64,000 nt of DNA from CBDDKW01 sp965230425 (GTDB lineage: Bacteria > Pseudomonadota > Gammaproteobacteria > UBA1113), in NCBI GenBank assembly GCA_965230425.1, contig CBDDKW010000014.1, positions 1 through 64,000 of the forward strand, in the 5' to 3' direction. Position 1 is the first letter of the stretch; every line of letters starts with the position of its first letter. The notes below the pieces were generated by a model. The model saw only the letters and a list, made by a program, of their open reading frames with translations, was not told the DNA's origin and made no database searches. Made by a program: the position numbers and the translations under genes. Positions 53,469 to 63,034 of the stretch are shown here, in pieces.

Positions 53469-55385
53469 ATGAAAAAAAATGACCATGTGAATGAAGAGGA
53501 TGGACATTATAATCCTAATGAAAATAATCGAACGTTAACCATGAATGCGGGTGGTTATACGCGATCCCATCAGCAAAACCAAACAAGTACAAAAGACGCA
53601 GAAGAAGATCGGACTCTCTATCAAAGCCCTAATGCCAATGATCAAACGGCAGATGCCAACCAAACGCTCAAGAATAAAAATAATATACAAGCCAGTGATA
53701 TAAATTCAGATCCGCTAGGTTTACACCGTAGTGAGCAGCAAGATCATATAGCTGCAATTAATTCTTCCAGTGCGCCATCTGCAAACGTTGTAAATATGAC
53801 TGGACATGCAGAGTCTGCTGATGATTCAGTTATGGGCAGTATTAATTTTACTACAGGAAATATACAAGAGTCAGATCATGTGGATGCAGAGGTTACTCAA
53901 TCGGCACACGACCAAGCATATGGTGATGATGCTTTTCTTGCCGGTAAGCATGTACAGAGTGATGAACCGGATAGCCAATATGTAGGTGAATATGCTGAGG
54001 ATGATCGTTTACATGGCAGTGCCGGAGATGATCGTTTACACGGTGGCTCGGGTAATGATGAATTAAAAGGTAGTGATGGCAATGATCGCTTAGTCGGCGG
54101 TCGTGACGACGATCGCTTACATGGTGGTGCCGGTGATGATCGTTTACATGGTGGTGCCGGTGATGATCGTTTACACGGTGGTGCTGGTGATGATCGCTTA
54201 CATGGTAGTGCCGGTGATGATCGCTTACATGGTGGTGCCGGTGATGATCGCTTACATGGTGGTGCCGGCGACGATCGTTTACACGGTGGTGCTGGTGATG
54301 ATCGCTTACATGGTGGTGCCGGTGACGATCGTTTACACGGTGGTGCCGGTGATGATCGCTTACATGGTGGTGCCGGTGATGATCGCTTACATGGTGGTGC
54401 CGGCGACGATCGTTTACACGGTGGTGCTGGTGATGATCGCTTACATGGTGGTGCCGGTGACGATCGTTTACACGGTGGTGCCGGTGATGATCGCTTACAC
54501 GGTGGTGCCGGTGATGATCGCTTACATGGTGGTGCTGGCGACGATCGCTTACATGGTGGTGCTGGCGACGATCGCTTACATGGTGGTGCCGGTGATGATC
54601 GTTTACATGGTGGTGCTGGTGATGATCGCTTACATGGTGGTGCCGGCGACGATCGTTTACACGGTGGTGCCGGCGACGATCGCTTACACGGTGGTTCTGG
54701 TGATGATCGCTTACACGGTGGTGCCGGTGATGATCGTTTACATGGTGGTGCCGGTGACGATCGTTTACACGGTGGTGCTGGTGACGATCGCTTACATGGT
54801 GGTGCTGGTGATGACCACTTGCGTGGTGGTGCAGGTAATGATGAACTAGCAGGCGGTGATGGTAATGATCGTTTAGTTGGTGGTCGTGGTGATGATACCC
54901 TTGATGGTGGTGCTGGTGATGACCACTTGCGTGGTGGTGCAGGTAATGATGAGTTAGCAGGTGGCGATGGCAATGATCGACTAGCGGGTGGACGCGGCGA
55001 TGATAAGCTTGATGGTGGTGCTGGTGATGATACATTAATTGGTGGGCAAGGTAATGATGTTTTAATTGGCGGATCAGGCAATGATACGCTCAGCGGTGGT
55101 GCGGGTGATGATACATTTGTTTTTAATGCCGATCAGGGTTCAAGCAACTCAGTGAATGGCGGAGTCGGTTGGACTGATAGTATTGAGTTAGAAGGTGTCA
55201 ATGCAGGGCCAAGCTCGGATGCTATGGAAGCGGGCGATTGGACATTAACCATTGAAGGTGACGCGAGCTTTGCAGTAGATGGCCAAAGTTTAGTATTTGA
55301 TCAAGGTGATGTTTCAGGACAAATTACTTTTAGCGATGGTACTGAAATAAACTTTGACAATGTTGAGCAAATAAATTGGGGCTAA
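53469..55385 (+). CDS. RTX-type secreted protein with uniform nonapeptide repeats
   Basis: A 638-residue predicted type I secretion substrate. Residues 1-180 are polar and probably disordered, without a signal peptide. About 40 RTX nonapeptides of the GGxGxDxLx kind follow to about residue 545. Within them 54123-54797 encodes 25 consecutive units G(G/S)(A/S)GDDRLH, nearly identical in DNA (27-bp period). The C-terminal 90 residues (TFVFNADQGSSNSV... to NFDNVEQINWG) resemble the RTX/T1SS C-terminal target domain. RTX repeats bind Ca2+ and fold after export; the regular Arg-His here is unusual. The next three genes encode the exporter. No enzymatic domain is visible, so a structural, adhesive or metal-binding role is more likely than a toxin. 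Confidence 0.88.
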   Translation: MKKNDHVNEEDGHYNPNENNRTLTMNAGGYTRSHQQNQTSTKDAEEDRTLYQSPNANDQTADANQTLKNKNNIQASDINSDPLGLHRSEQQDHIAAINSSSAPSANVVNMTGHAESADDSVMGSINFTTGNIQESDHVDAEVTQSAHDQAYGDDAFLAGKHVQSDEPDSQYVGEYAEDDRLHGSAGDDRLHGGSGNDELKGSDGNDRLVGGRDDDRLHGGAGDDRLHGGAGDDRLHGGAGDDRLHGSAGDDRLHGGAGDDRLHGGAGDDRLHGGAGDDRLHGGAGDDRLHGGAGDDRLHGGAGDDRLHGGAGDDRLHGGAGDDRLHGGAGDDRLHGGAGDDRLHGGAGDDRLHGGAGDDRLHGGAGDDRLHGGAGDDRLHGGAGDDRLHGGAGDDRLHGGAGDDRLHGGSGDDRLHGGAGDDRLHGGAGDDRLHGGAGDDRLHGGAGDDHLRGGAGNDELAGGDGNDRLVGGRGDDTLDGGAGDDHLRGGAGNDELAGGDGNDRLAGGRGDDKLDGGAGDDTLIGGQGNDVLIGGSGNDTLSGGAGDDTFVFNADQGSSNSVNGGVGWTDSIELEGVNAGPSSDAMEAGDWTLTIEGDASFAVDGQSLVFDQGDVSGQITFSDGTEINFDNVEQINWG

Positions 55386-55479
55386 ATTCAAAAAGTATGT
55401 TAAGCTGACACTAGTCAGAACGGATTATTTGAATAAATAGAGTTAACTACCAACCGCTTGTTTCTCAAGGATGGGGACT

Positions 55480-57138
55480 ATGTTAGTAAGCGTCAGAGAG
55501 AGCGCTAGAAAATTTTTTACTTGGGCAATTCGACCAGAGATTTTAATTGGTTTAATTCTCTCTTCATTTCTTATTAATTGTTTATCGTTGATATTCCCTC
55601 TTGTGATGTTGCAGGTTTACGATCGTATTATTCCTAATGCTGCCTATGCTACCTTAGAATTACTCGCCATTGGTGTAGGGATTGCGCTGTTGTTAGAAAT
55701 GGCCTTACGTATAGGTCGTGCAGTGATTAATAGCTGGCTGGATGTGAAATTTGAATTTCAATTAGCAACTAAGGCCTTTGCCAGTTTGTTAACAACTAGT
55801 ATTGATGATTATCAAAAAGAAGGTGCAGGCGCACATTTAGAGCGTTTAAATTCCCTAAGTGCGTTAAAAGATTTTTATGGTGGCCAAGCTTTGGCAACGC
55901 TATTAGATTTACCTTTTATGTTTTTATTTTTAGGACTAATTGCGTACTTAGGTGGTAGTCTTATTCTTGTATCATTTCTTAGCTTAGCGCTAACTGCCGC
56001 GCTTGCATATATTACTGGGCTTAAGATCCAAGCAATGCTGGCTTTACGCAAACGCGATGATGATCAACGCATGAATTTTATTATTGAAATTCTCACGGGG
56101 ATCCATACTGTGAAATCTATGGCCATGGAGCCATTGATGCTACGTCGCTATGAACGTCTACAAAGAAATAGTGCAACAAAAGATTATAAATTAGCTGTTT
56201 TATCTGATACTGCATTTTCCTTGGGTTCTTTAATTTCACAATTAAACATTATTTTGATTGTTGCTATGGGAAGTTTTAATGTTATTAATGGCAAATTAAC
56301 TGTGGGGGCGTTAGCTGCATGTACACTGCTAGCTAGCCGTAGTTTACAGCCATTAAATCAAGTAATGATGTTTTGGAAACGTTTGCAAGCGATCAATATT
56401 GCTAAACAACGATTAAATGCAATTAATACACTGCCACAAGAGACGCAGTTTCAGCATGCAGAATCGTTAGCTATCCAAGGTGAGATAGAATTTAAAAATA
56501 TTAATATTGCAGACCCTAATCAAGAAGGTAAATTAGAAAAATTTAATTTAACAATCAAGGCCAGACAAACAGTAGCATTACTTGAAGATAAATACCAAGA
56601 AGCCACACTGCTATTTAATATGCTATTGGGAAACTGCCAAGATTATCAGGGTGAATTAAGCATCGATGGCCAAGATATTTTAAGTTACGATATTGGCCAG
56701 TTACGTCAACGCATTGCCTATTTACCACAGCAAGGTACATTATTTGAGGGTACGATTATGGATAATCTGACCTTGTTTCAAGGTGACAAATATGTACAGC
56801 GGGCGCGTGAGATTACGATGATGCTTGGCATTGACACTGCTATTGCACAATTGCCCCAAGGTTTTGATACACAAGTCGGTCAACGCTCAGTAGAAACTCT
56901 GACACCAGGCTTGCGGCAACGCATAGTAATTGCTAGGGCTTTGCTCAGAGAGCCTGCCATTATTTTGTTTGATAATGCTGAGCATGGTATTGATATGCGG
57001 GCTAAGCAAGATTTACAAAAAGTATTAAAAGCAATGGCAGGTACCTGTACGTTGGTGATGTCAACAGCAGATCCGGGTTTATTGACACTTGCAGATATAA
57101 CCTACACAATCAAAGATAAAAAATTGGTGCAATCATGA
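55480..57138 (+). CDS. Type I secretion ABC subunit with degenerate ATPase
   Basis: A 552-residue ABC exporter subunit. Six membrane helices cover about residues 15-310. The nucleotide-binding domain starts near 330 but lacks a Walker A motif: VALLEDKYQEATLLF stands where GxxGxGKST is expected. The signature is LTPGLRQR instead of LSGGQ, and Walker B reads IILFDNAEHGID without the catalytic Glu. It therefore probably cannot hydrolyse ATP by itself and forms a heterodimer with the next gene product, as RtxB/RtxE do in Vibrio. I prefer the ATG at 55480, which is preceded by AAGGATGGGG, over the ATG three codons upstream. The stop overlaps the next start (ATGA). Confidence 0.88.
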   Translation: MLVSVRESARKFFTWAIRPEILIGLILSSFLINCLSLIFPLVMLQVYDRIIPNAAYATLELLAIGVGIALLLEMALRIGRAVINSWLDVKFEFQLATKAFASLLTTSIDDYQKEGAGAHLERLNSLSALKDFYGGQALATLLDLPFMFLFLGLIAYLGGSLILVSFLSLALTAALAYITGLKIQAMLALRKRDDDQRMNFIIEILTGIHTVKSMAMEPLMLRRYERLQRNSATKDYKLAVLSDTAFSLGSLISQLNIILIVAMGSFNVINGKLTVGALAACTLLASRSLQPLNQVMMFWKRLQAINIAKQRLNAINTLPQETQFQHAESLAIQGEIEFKNINIADPNQEGKLEKFNLTIKARQTVALLEDKYQEATLLFNMLLGNCQDYQGELSIDGQDILSYDIGQLRQRIAYLPQQGTLFEGTIMDNLTLFQGDKYVQRAREITMMLGIDTAIAQLPQGFDTQVGQRSVETLTPGLRQRIVIARALLREPAIILFDNAEHGIDMRAKQDLQKVLKAMAGTCTLVMSTADPGLLTLADITYTIKDKKLVQS

Positions 57139-59282
57139 CAGCGGACGTTTTATTAGAGCAGTGCTTGAGCGATGGATATCAGACTAGCTTTACTGAGCAC
57201 TTTCAGAATTGCTCTGATTATTTGAATTGTTTGGAGCCGTTATTATTTTCGTTATCATGGAATGGTGACCGTCGTTTAATTGCTGAAGCATTACCGCATT
57301 TTTCAGAAGCATTGACACTCAATGGATTTAAAAAAGTCATGGCCAACCTAGGTTATGATAGTCGCTCTTTTTCTATAAACCTTAAGCACATTGATGAACG
57401 CTTAATGCCTTGCTTATTTGTATCGCAAACAAGTGGAGCAGTTGTACTTTTACATGCTGATAGTGAAAATATTATTGCATACGATGGTCATATAAACAGA
57501 CGTATAGAAATTCCACGTAGTTTAATGCAAGGTAAGGTATATCTTTTCTCGGTGGCTGACGTGGACAACGATCAATTTAATCGAGTTAAGAGTAATTGGT
57601 TTAACGGTGTTACTAAAAAATTTCGTGGCCATATTGCGCAAATCATTATACTCACAACACTATTGAATATAACTGCATTAGCTACACCTTTGTTTATCAT
57701 GGCTACCTATGACCGTGTAATTGGTGCTGAATCTACAGCGATGCTCGGTAATTTTCTCATCGGTATTAGCCTCGCATTGCTTGCAATGGTGGGTATAACT
57801 GCGATTCGGACAAGGATTTTGGCTTATATGGGAGCTAAATTAGATGATATTGTTGGGGATGGCATTTTCAGCAGGATTATCACTTTACCATCAACGTATA
57901 CCGAGAGTGCGACAGTGGGAGCGCAGATTGCTCGCATTCGTGATCTTGATACAGTAAGGGATTTTTTCACTGGCCCTTTGTGCACGTTAATTTTTGAATT
58001 ACCTTTTGTACTGTTTTTTATTGGTGTTATTGCGGTGTTATCTGGCAGCCTGGCTTTAGTGCCTTTAATTATGATTGGAGTTTTCATTATTGTCGCATTT
58101 ATACTCAAGCAAACTATGAGTCGAGATATCTATTTAAATAGCAAATATAATGCTAAGCGCCAGTCCTTTTTATTAGAAGCTTTAAATCATCATAAAGAGT
58201 TGAAATTATTAGGCGCAGAGAAGATTTGGCATGAGCGGTTTCGTGATATCTCTGCAAAAATTTCCTTAACATCATTTCGTACTTCGGTTATGTCTGCGGT
58301 GATTAATAGCTTTGCTAATGTCATGACAATTGCAGCGGGTATGGCGATTATTACGCTTGGTTGCAGTAAAGTTATTGATGGTAATATGACGATTGGTGCT
58401 TTGATTGCCACGACCATGTTATTGTGGCGTATTCTCACACCTATTAAAACGGTCTTTACTTCTTATGCACATTTTCAGCATATATCAGGCAGTATTCGCC
58501 AAATTAATACATTGATGAATTTAGAACCAGAGTGGACAAATAAAATTTCTTATACTTCTGCGGATATTTTCCATAATAAGATTGATTTTCGACGGATTAA
58601 TTTACGCTATCATCAAGATATGGATCCCAGTTTGAGCAATGTGTCATTTACAGTTAATGCTGGCGAGATGGTTGTTATTAGTGGTGAAAATGGTTCAGGA
58701 AAATCAAGTTTATTAAAATTACTATTACGCTTATACGCACCACAGATGGGAGGTATTTATTTAGGTGGGAAAGATATACGTCAAATAGACTGTAAAACAT
58801 TACGTGATACGGTCGCCTATGTTCCGCAAGTGTGTCAGTTTTTTTATGGTACCATTGCCCAAAATCTACGTCTGGCACAACCTTTAGCGACAGAAGCAGA
58901 ACTTATTGAAGCCTGCCATTTAGCCGGTGTGTATGAAGATATTATTGCATTACCGGAGGGTTTGAATAGCCGAATTGGCGATCAGAAAAAAGCACAATTG
59001 CCACTGAATTTACAACGTCGTTTATCGCTTGCCAGAGCTTATTTAAAAAAACCACCTTTATTCCTATTAGATGAACCTTTCAACGGCCTTGAACAAGAAA
59101 GTACTCGACAAATATATGAAAATTTAATGAGTTTTAAAGGTATCAGTACGATTCTGATGGTGACACATATTCCTGAATATATGCAACGTGCGGATAGACT
59201 GATTTATCTTCAACAAGGTCAAGTTAGGTATAACGATGTACCTGATAAAGTCTTGCCACTTATTTTGCAGGAGCTTAATTAA
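57135..59282 (+). CDS. Type I secretion ABC subunit with C39-like domain
   Basis: A 715-residue ABC exporter subunit. The N-terminal 145 residues look like a degenerate C39 peptidase-like domain: no DCG catalytic motif is present, as in the CLD domain of RTX exporters. Six membrane helices follow (about 165-440). The ATPase domain keeps Walker A GENGSGKSS, a Q-loop in YVPQVCQFF, Walker B PLFLLDEPFNGLE and the His switch VTHIPEY, but its signature is LPLNLQRR instead of LSGGQ. It complements the preceding subunit, giving one composite ATP site with an intact Walker A. It overlaps both neighbours by a few bases, indicating a tight operon. Confidence 0.9.
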   Translation: MTADVLLEQCLSDGYQTSFTEHFQNCSDYLNCLEPLLFSLSWNGDRRLIAEALPHFSEALTLNGFKKVMANLGYDSRSFSINLKHIDERLMPCLFVSQTSGAVVLLHADSENIIAYDGHINRRIEIPRSLMQGKVYLFSVADVDNDQFNRVKSNWFNGVTKKFRGHIAQIIILTTLLNITALATPLFIMATYDRVIGAESTAMLGNFLIGISLALLAMVGITAIRTRILAYMGAKLDDIVGDGIFSRIITLPSTYTESATVGAQIARIRDLDTVRDFFTGPLCTLIFELPFVLFFIGVIAVLSGSLALVPLIMIGVFIIVAFILKQTMSRDIYLNSKYNAKRQSFLLEALNHHKELKLLGAEKIWHERFRDISAKISLTSFRTSVMSAVINSFANVMTIAAGMAIITLGCSKVIDGNMTIGALIATTMLLWRILTPIKTVFTSYAHFQHISGSIRQINTLMNLEPEWTNKISYTSADIFHNKIDFRRINLRYHQDMDPSLSNVSFTVNAGEMVVISGENGSGKSSLLKLLLRLYAPQMGGIYLGGKDIRQIDCKTLRDTVAYVPQVCQFFYGTIAQNLRLAQPLATEAELIEACHLAGVYEDIIALPEGLNSRIGDQKKAQLPLNLQRRLSLARAYLKKPPLFLLDEPFNGLEQESTRQIYENLMSFKGISTILMVTHIPEYMQRADRLIYLQQGQVRYNDVPDKVLPLILQELN

Positions 59283-60655
59283 TGCGAAAAAAACAAGAGC
59301 GAAATACGCGAGCAGCTAAACAAGTTGTCTATTTGTCCGATGCAGAAATTTTAGATGAGCATCATGGATATAAATTAGTGCTGATTGCGATTGTTATGGT
59401 GAGCGTACTAATTATTGCTTTCGCGATTTGGGCATCATTGACACACTTAGATGAAATTGCAGTGACTACAGGTGAAGTGATCCCTCTGCATAAAATCCCT
59501 GTAGCACAACATTTAGAGGGGGGTATTGTCAAACGAGTCCTGGTTGATAACGGTGAACATGTGTTGAAAGGACAAGAGTTAGTCGAGTTAGACCCAACTG
59601 CTAGTGTTGCTGAGCTAGAGCGATTGAAAGCAAAAGAATACACTTTAATGCTGGATGCTAAACGTTTGCGTGCATTCACCCAAGGTAAAATCGACGAGTA
59701 TGATAAACTGCACAATACAGTTACTACAGCAGGCAATGGCAGTACAGTCGCAGAAAAATTTGATGCAATTATTCGTAATGAAAGTTTGTTATTACAAACG
59801 CAGCAGTTAGCAAAAGAGGATCAAAAAGCTGTTTTGCTTGCCCAAGTGTCGCGACACAAAGAAAGCTTAAAATTATTAGCCGATGAGAAAAAAACCATCA
59901 TGCGGCAAATTGTGTTGCTCAATAAAGAAAAGGCTATTACTGAGGAATTAGTGCATAGTCAGTTAGTTTCACAACCAGATTATTTGAAAATATTACGCGA
60001 AATAAATCTAGCTAAGGGCGATCTCGCTAAGATTAATGGTCAAACTAAGCAAACTCAAGAAGAATTTAATGAAGCACAGCATAAACTAAAAGAGTTAAAT
60101 TCTACGTTAAAAGAAACTGCCATGAAACAATTAGTAGAAGTAACGGCAGAATTATTACAAATTAAACGTAGTATTGAAAAACTGTCGGATCAAGTTAGCC
60201 GTTTACATGTTAGGGCACCTGTAGATGGCATCGTCAAAGGTTTAGAGGTTACTGTGGGCAGTGTGATCTCACCAGGTGGTATCTTGTTAGAGTTAGTCCC
60301 CAGCGATGATGAATTAATTGTCGATGCTGAAATAAGCCCTAAAGATATTGGTCATGTCAAAGTCGGTGATCCTGTCAGAGTGAAAGTCACGACCTATGAT
60401 TATGTACGCTATGGCGCAATAGATGGCGTGTTGAAAAGTATCTCTGCTTCTACTTTTCTGAATCAAGAGGGCGTACCATTTTACCGTGGCCGCATACGTT
60501 TAGCTCATCAATATGTTGGTACCGATCCTAATGCTCTGCATTTATTACCAGGAATGAGTGTCCAAGCAGATATTATTACCGGCGAGAAAACATTGATGCA
60601 GTATTTACTCAAACCAATTCATATTACCATGAGTTCGGCGTTTGCTGAGAGGTAG
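59282..60655 (+). CDS. HlyD-family membrane fusion protein (type I secretion adaptor)
   Basis: A 457-residue periplasmic adaptor linking the ABC exporter to an outer-membrane channel. A short cytoplasmic N-terminus is followed by one membrane helix (about residues 32-56, LVLIAIVMVSVLIIAFAIWAS). The lipoyl/barrel-sandwich halves are at HLEGGIVKRVLVDNGEHVLKGQELVELD and VRAPVDGIVKGLEVTVGSVISPGG, separated by a long coiled-coil hairpin (about 105-305). A C-terminal beta-barrel ends with LLPGMSVQADIITGEKTLMQYLLKPI. The start overlaps the previous stop (TAATG). No TolC-like gene is in the window, so the channel must be encoded elsewhere. Confidence 0.94.
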   Translation: MRKKQERNTRAAKQVVYLSDAEILDEHHGYKLVLIAIVMVSVLIIAFAIWASLTHLDEIAVTTGEVIPLHKIPVAQHLEGGIVKRVLVDNGEHVLKGQELVELDPTASVAELERLKAKEYTLMLDAKRLRAFTQGKIDEYDKLHNTVTTAGNGSTVAEKFDAIIRNESLLLQTQQLAKEDQKAVLLAQVSRHKESLKLLADEKKTIMRQIVLLNKEKAITEELVHSQLVSQPDYLKILREINLAKGDLAKINGQTKQTQEEFNEAQHKLKELNSTLKETAMKQLVEVTAELLQIKRSIEKLSDQVSRLHVRAPVDGIVKGLEVTVGSVISPGGILLELVPSDDELIVDAEISPKDIGHVKVGDPVRVKVTTYDYVRYGAIDGVLKSISASTFLNQEGVPFYRGRIRLAHQYVGTDPNALHLLPGMSVQADIITGEKTLMQYLLKPIHITMSSAFAER

Positions 60656-60755
60656 GGGTTAGTGCTAGTAACGTTTTGCATATGCAAAACAATGGCGCGT
60701 ATAACTATGTTAATAGAAATGTATATTAGATTTTTCTGCAGAAAAAGATCAAAAA

Positions 60756-60832
60756 TGGTCGGAGTGAAAGGATTTGAACCTTCGACCCCTGCCTCCCGAA
60801 GGCAGTGCTCTACCAGGCTGAGCTACACTCCG
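60756..60832 (-). tRNA. tRNA-Pro (anticodon CGG)
   Basis: A 77-nt cloverleaf on the minus strand beginning CGGAGTGTAGCTCAGCCTGG. The anticodon stem CTGCC/GGCAG encloses the loop TTCGGGA, whose anticodon CGG is the complement of 60796-60798. The T arm contains GGTTCAAATCC. The acceptor stem CGGAGTG/CACTCCG is perfect, and the 3' CCA is encoded (60756-60758). An A/T-rich palindrome at 60729-60750 lies downstream and may assist termination. Confidence 0.96.
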
Positions 60833-60890
60833 CTTTAAAAGCCGATCTCAGCTAAACTTATATGTCAGTTAAGCTTAATGTCTTACATCC

Positions 60891-61862
60891 TTAGTTTCGT
60901 CGCTTTAGGGTGAATTCGGCGATGGACTTTAATGCTTCACGAAACTCTGAGTCTGGTAAGATATCTAATGCATTAATTGCACGATGCACTTGCTTGGCTG
61001 CTGCATCGTGAGTGTACTCAATCGCATTGGTAGCGGCAATGGCTTCTTGTATTGCCTCTAAATTATCAATGCTGCTATTTTCGATAGCATTGGTAATAAC
61101 GTTGCGCAGATCTTCAGAGCCATGGCGCATGATATGAATAAGCGGTAAAGTAGGTTTACCTTCCGCTAAGTCATCGCCAATATTTTTACCCAAATCTTCG
61201 GCTGAACTAGAATAGTCTAAGGCATCATCAATAAGCTGAAAGGCAATACCTACTCGAGTACCATATTCATATAAAGCGTTTTCAACAGCAGTGGGTTGGC
61301 CACTGATCATCGCTCCCACTTGAGTAGCAGCAGCAAATAAGGCGGCTGTCTTTGCCTGAATGACTTCCATATAATGTTCTTCAGTTAATTCTGGGTTGTG
61401 GCAATTCATTAACTGCATCACTTCGCCTTCAGCAATGGTATTTGACGCATTTGAGAGCACTTTGAGTATACGAAGGTCTTGTATACTCACCATCATTTGA
61501 AAGGCTCGCGAGAATAAGAAATCACCCACCAGAACGCTCGCTTGGTTACCCCAAATAGCATTAGCCGTTTCATGGCCGCGACGTAAGTCAGAAGCATCTA
61601 CTACGTCATCATGCAATAGCGTTGCGGTATGTATCAATTCAACAATTGCTGCTAAATCAATATGTTGCTGACCTTGATAGCCACAGGCATTGGCACAAAG
61701 TAACACTAAAAGTGGGCGTATACGCTTACCCCCGCTGTGTATGATATATTGGCTTAATTCAGCAATTAGAGTGATGCCAGAGTCTAATTGTTGTGCAAGC
61801 ACTGCATCTACCGCATGTAAGTCATCCGTGACGAGGCGTCGTATCGCATTTAATTCCATCAT
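60891..61862 (-). CDS. ispB: Octaprenyl-diphosphate synthase (long-chain polyprenyl synthase)
   Basis: A 323-residue trans-prenyltransferase that extends farnesyl diphosphate for the quinone side chain. The first aspartate-rich motif DDVVD is at residues 85-89 (LLHDDVVDASDLRRG) and the second, DDALD, at 212-216 (FQLIDDALDYS). GGKRIRP (44-50) binds the allylic pyrophosphate. E. coli IspB also has 323 residues. A second ATG directly follows the first; either may start. Divergent from rplU-rpmA, as in many gammaproteobacteria; exact chain length is not readable. Confidence 0.95.
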   Translation of the reverse strand: MMELNAIRRLVTDDLHAVDAVLAQQLDSGITLIAELSQYIIHSGGKRIRPLLVLLCANACGYQGQQHIDLAAIVELIHTATLLHDDVVDASDLRRGHETANAIWGNQASVLVGDFLFSRAFQMMVSIQDLRILKVLSNASNTIAEGEVMQLMNCHNPELTEEHYMEVIQAKTAALFAAATQVGAMISGQPTAVENALYEYGTRVGIAFQLIDDALDYSSSAEDLGKNIGDDLAEGKPTLPLIHIMRHGSEDLRNVITNAIENSSIDNLEAIQEAIAATNAIEYTHDAAAKQVHRAINALDILPDSEFREALKSIAEFTLKRRN

Positions 61863-62010
61863 CTAATAGCCCGTATTTTGATAATTTGTCGCCATGCTAG
61901 GGGGAAGTAGCCAGTAGTGTCAAGGGGTATCGATGCCCCAGTTCCCTAACTGAATGCGGCAGCCAAGAATACCCCTCCAGTCCAATTCTAAGAAAATTCT
62001 TAGTCTGGTC

Positions 62011-62039
62011 TTGCGTTGGTCATTAATTTTGCGTAGAAT
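62011..62039 (+). promoter_or_regulatory. Predicted promoter of rplU-rpmA
   Basis: TTGCGT (62011-62016) and TAGAAT (62034-62039) are separated by exactly 17 bp. Transcription from about 62046 would give a leader of roughly 100 nt containing a small GCCTTCGGGC hairpin before the rplU start. A palindrome CTAAGAAAATTCTTAG (61988-62003) sits just upstream of the -35 box. Confidence 0.55.
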
Positions 62040-62146
62040 GGCGGCCCTTTGTAAGTTATGAAGAATATAGTGTTCAGCGTAGGTCGTAAGGGCTTGTTGC
62101 ATGAATATTTAAGTATATAGGCCTTCGGGCAGTGGGAGTACAAACA

Positions 62147-62464
62147 ATGTATGCGGTAATCGTTAGCGGTGGTAAGCAGTATCGTGTCACAGAGGGCCAA
62201 GTCCTCAAATTAGAGAAATTACCTGTTGAAGTGGGTGAAAATATAGCATTTGATCGTATTTTGATGGTTGTTGACAGTGATAAGGTTGCAGTAGGTACAC
62301 CGGATGTGGTTGGGGCGAAAGTGACGGCTGAAGTGGTCGAGCACGGGCGCCACAAAAAGATTCGAATTATTAAGTTTAAGCGCCGGAAGCATCACATGAA
62401 GTGCCAAGGCCATAGGCAATATTATACTGAAGTGAAAATCACCGGTATCACACAGGCAGCATAG
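62147..62464 (+). CDS. rplU: 50S ribosomal protein L21
   Basis: A 105-residue L21 (103 in E. coli). MYAVIVSGGKQYRVTEGQ at the start and KFKRRKHHMKCQGHRQYYTEVKITGI at the end are the conserved parts. A GTG five codons upstream is in frame, but the ATG at 62147 matches the family start and has GGGAG eight bases before it. rpmA follows after 43 bp. Confidence 0.97.
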   Translation: MYAVIVSGGKQYRVTEGQVLKLEKLPVEVGENIAFDRILMVVDSDKVAVGTPDVVGAKVTAEVVEHGRHKKIRIIKFKRRKHHMKCQGHRQYYTEVKITGITQAA

Positions 62465-62507
62465 TCTAGCAGCAGTAAATGCTAGAATAGAATGAGGATA
62501 TATAAGC

Positions 62508-62786
62508 ATGGCTCATAAGAAAGCAGGCGGTAGTTCGCGAAATGGTCGAGATTCGAATCCACAATATCTTGGTGTCAAACGATATGGTGGCGAGAAAGTT
62601 AGTGCAGGTACAATTATTGTGCGTCAGCGCGGTACCCATTTCCATCCTGGATTAAATATGGGAATTGGGCGTGATCATACTCTTTATGCATTGATTGATG
62701 GGTATGTTAAATTTGCAGTCTCTGGGCAGAAAAATCGCAAATTTGTCAGTGTTCTTCCTGGCGACGCAGAAACTGCAGCAGAGTAA
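62508..62786 (+). CDS. rpmA: 50S ribosomal protein L27
   Basis: A 92-residue L27 beginning MAHKKAGGSSRNGRDSNPQYLGVKRYGGE, with the family signature and the GTIIVRQRGTHFHPG segment. The N-terminal residues reach the ribosomal peptidyl-transferase centre. There is no Firmicutes-type N-terminal extension. A strong terminator follows 14 bp after the stop. Confidence 0.98.
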   Translation: MAHKKAGGSSRNGRDSNPQYLGVKRYGGEKVSAGTIIVRQRGTHFHPGLNMGIGRDHTLYALIDGYVKFAVSGQKNRKFVSVLPGDAETAAE

Positions 62787-62800
62787 TACAATTTAGCGTA

Positions 62801-62829
62801 ATAGGGCTCGCTGTTGAGCCCTATTTTCG
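62801..62829 (+). terminator. Rho-independent terminator of rplU-rpmA
   Basis: ATAGGGCTC (62801-62809) and GAGCCCTAT (62816-62824) form a perfect 9-bp stem with loop GCTGTT, followed by TTTTCG. Confidence 0.85.
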
Positions 62830-62910
62830 TACTTGGCCCGTAATAATAGCAGCAACATTGTAATAACTATTATTGTTGTTTGAGAAAAAATGCTGATATT
62901 CTGAACAGCA

Positions 62911-62957
62911 TGAGGAATTCCCTGCCAGCATAACATATGCTAAACCATCAGGGGTTC
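62911..62957. repeat. Degenerate remnant of the family-1 dispersed repeat
   Basis: On the minus strand the segment contains CCCCTGATGGTTTAGCATATG followed by GCTGGCAGGGAATTCC, in the same order as the inner blocks of the copies at 3943 and 36683. It lies in the 248-bp gap between rpmA and obgE. Confidence 0.4.
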
Positions 62958-63034
62958 TTATTGTCTCAGTTTGATAAAAACTGAATCTCCTAGCTGTATT
63001 TGTATACCTACAGCTTCTTTATTTGGATATAACC

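Noticed and set aside
53893..55081. Long open frames antisense to the RTX gene (His-rich and Pro-rich repeats) and a third in another plus frame
   Set aside because: They mirror the 27-bp repeat of the RTX gene, which keeps all frames open; they have no start signals or independent domains.
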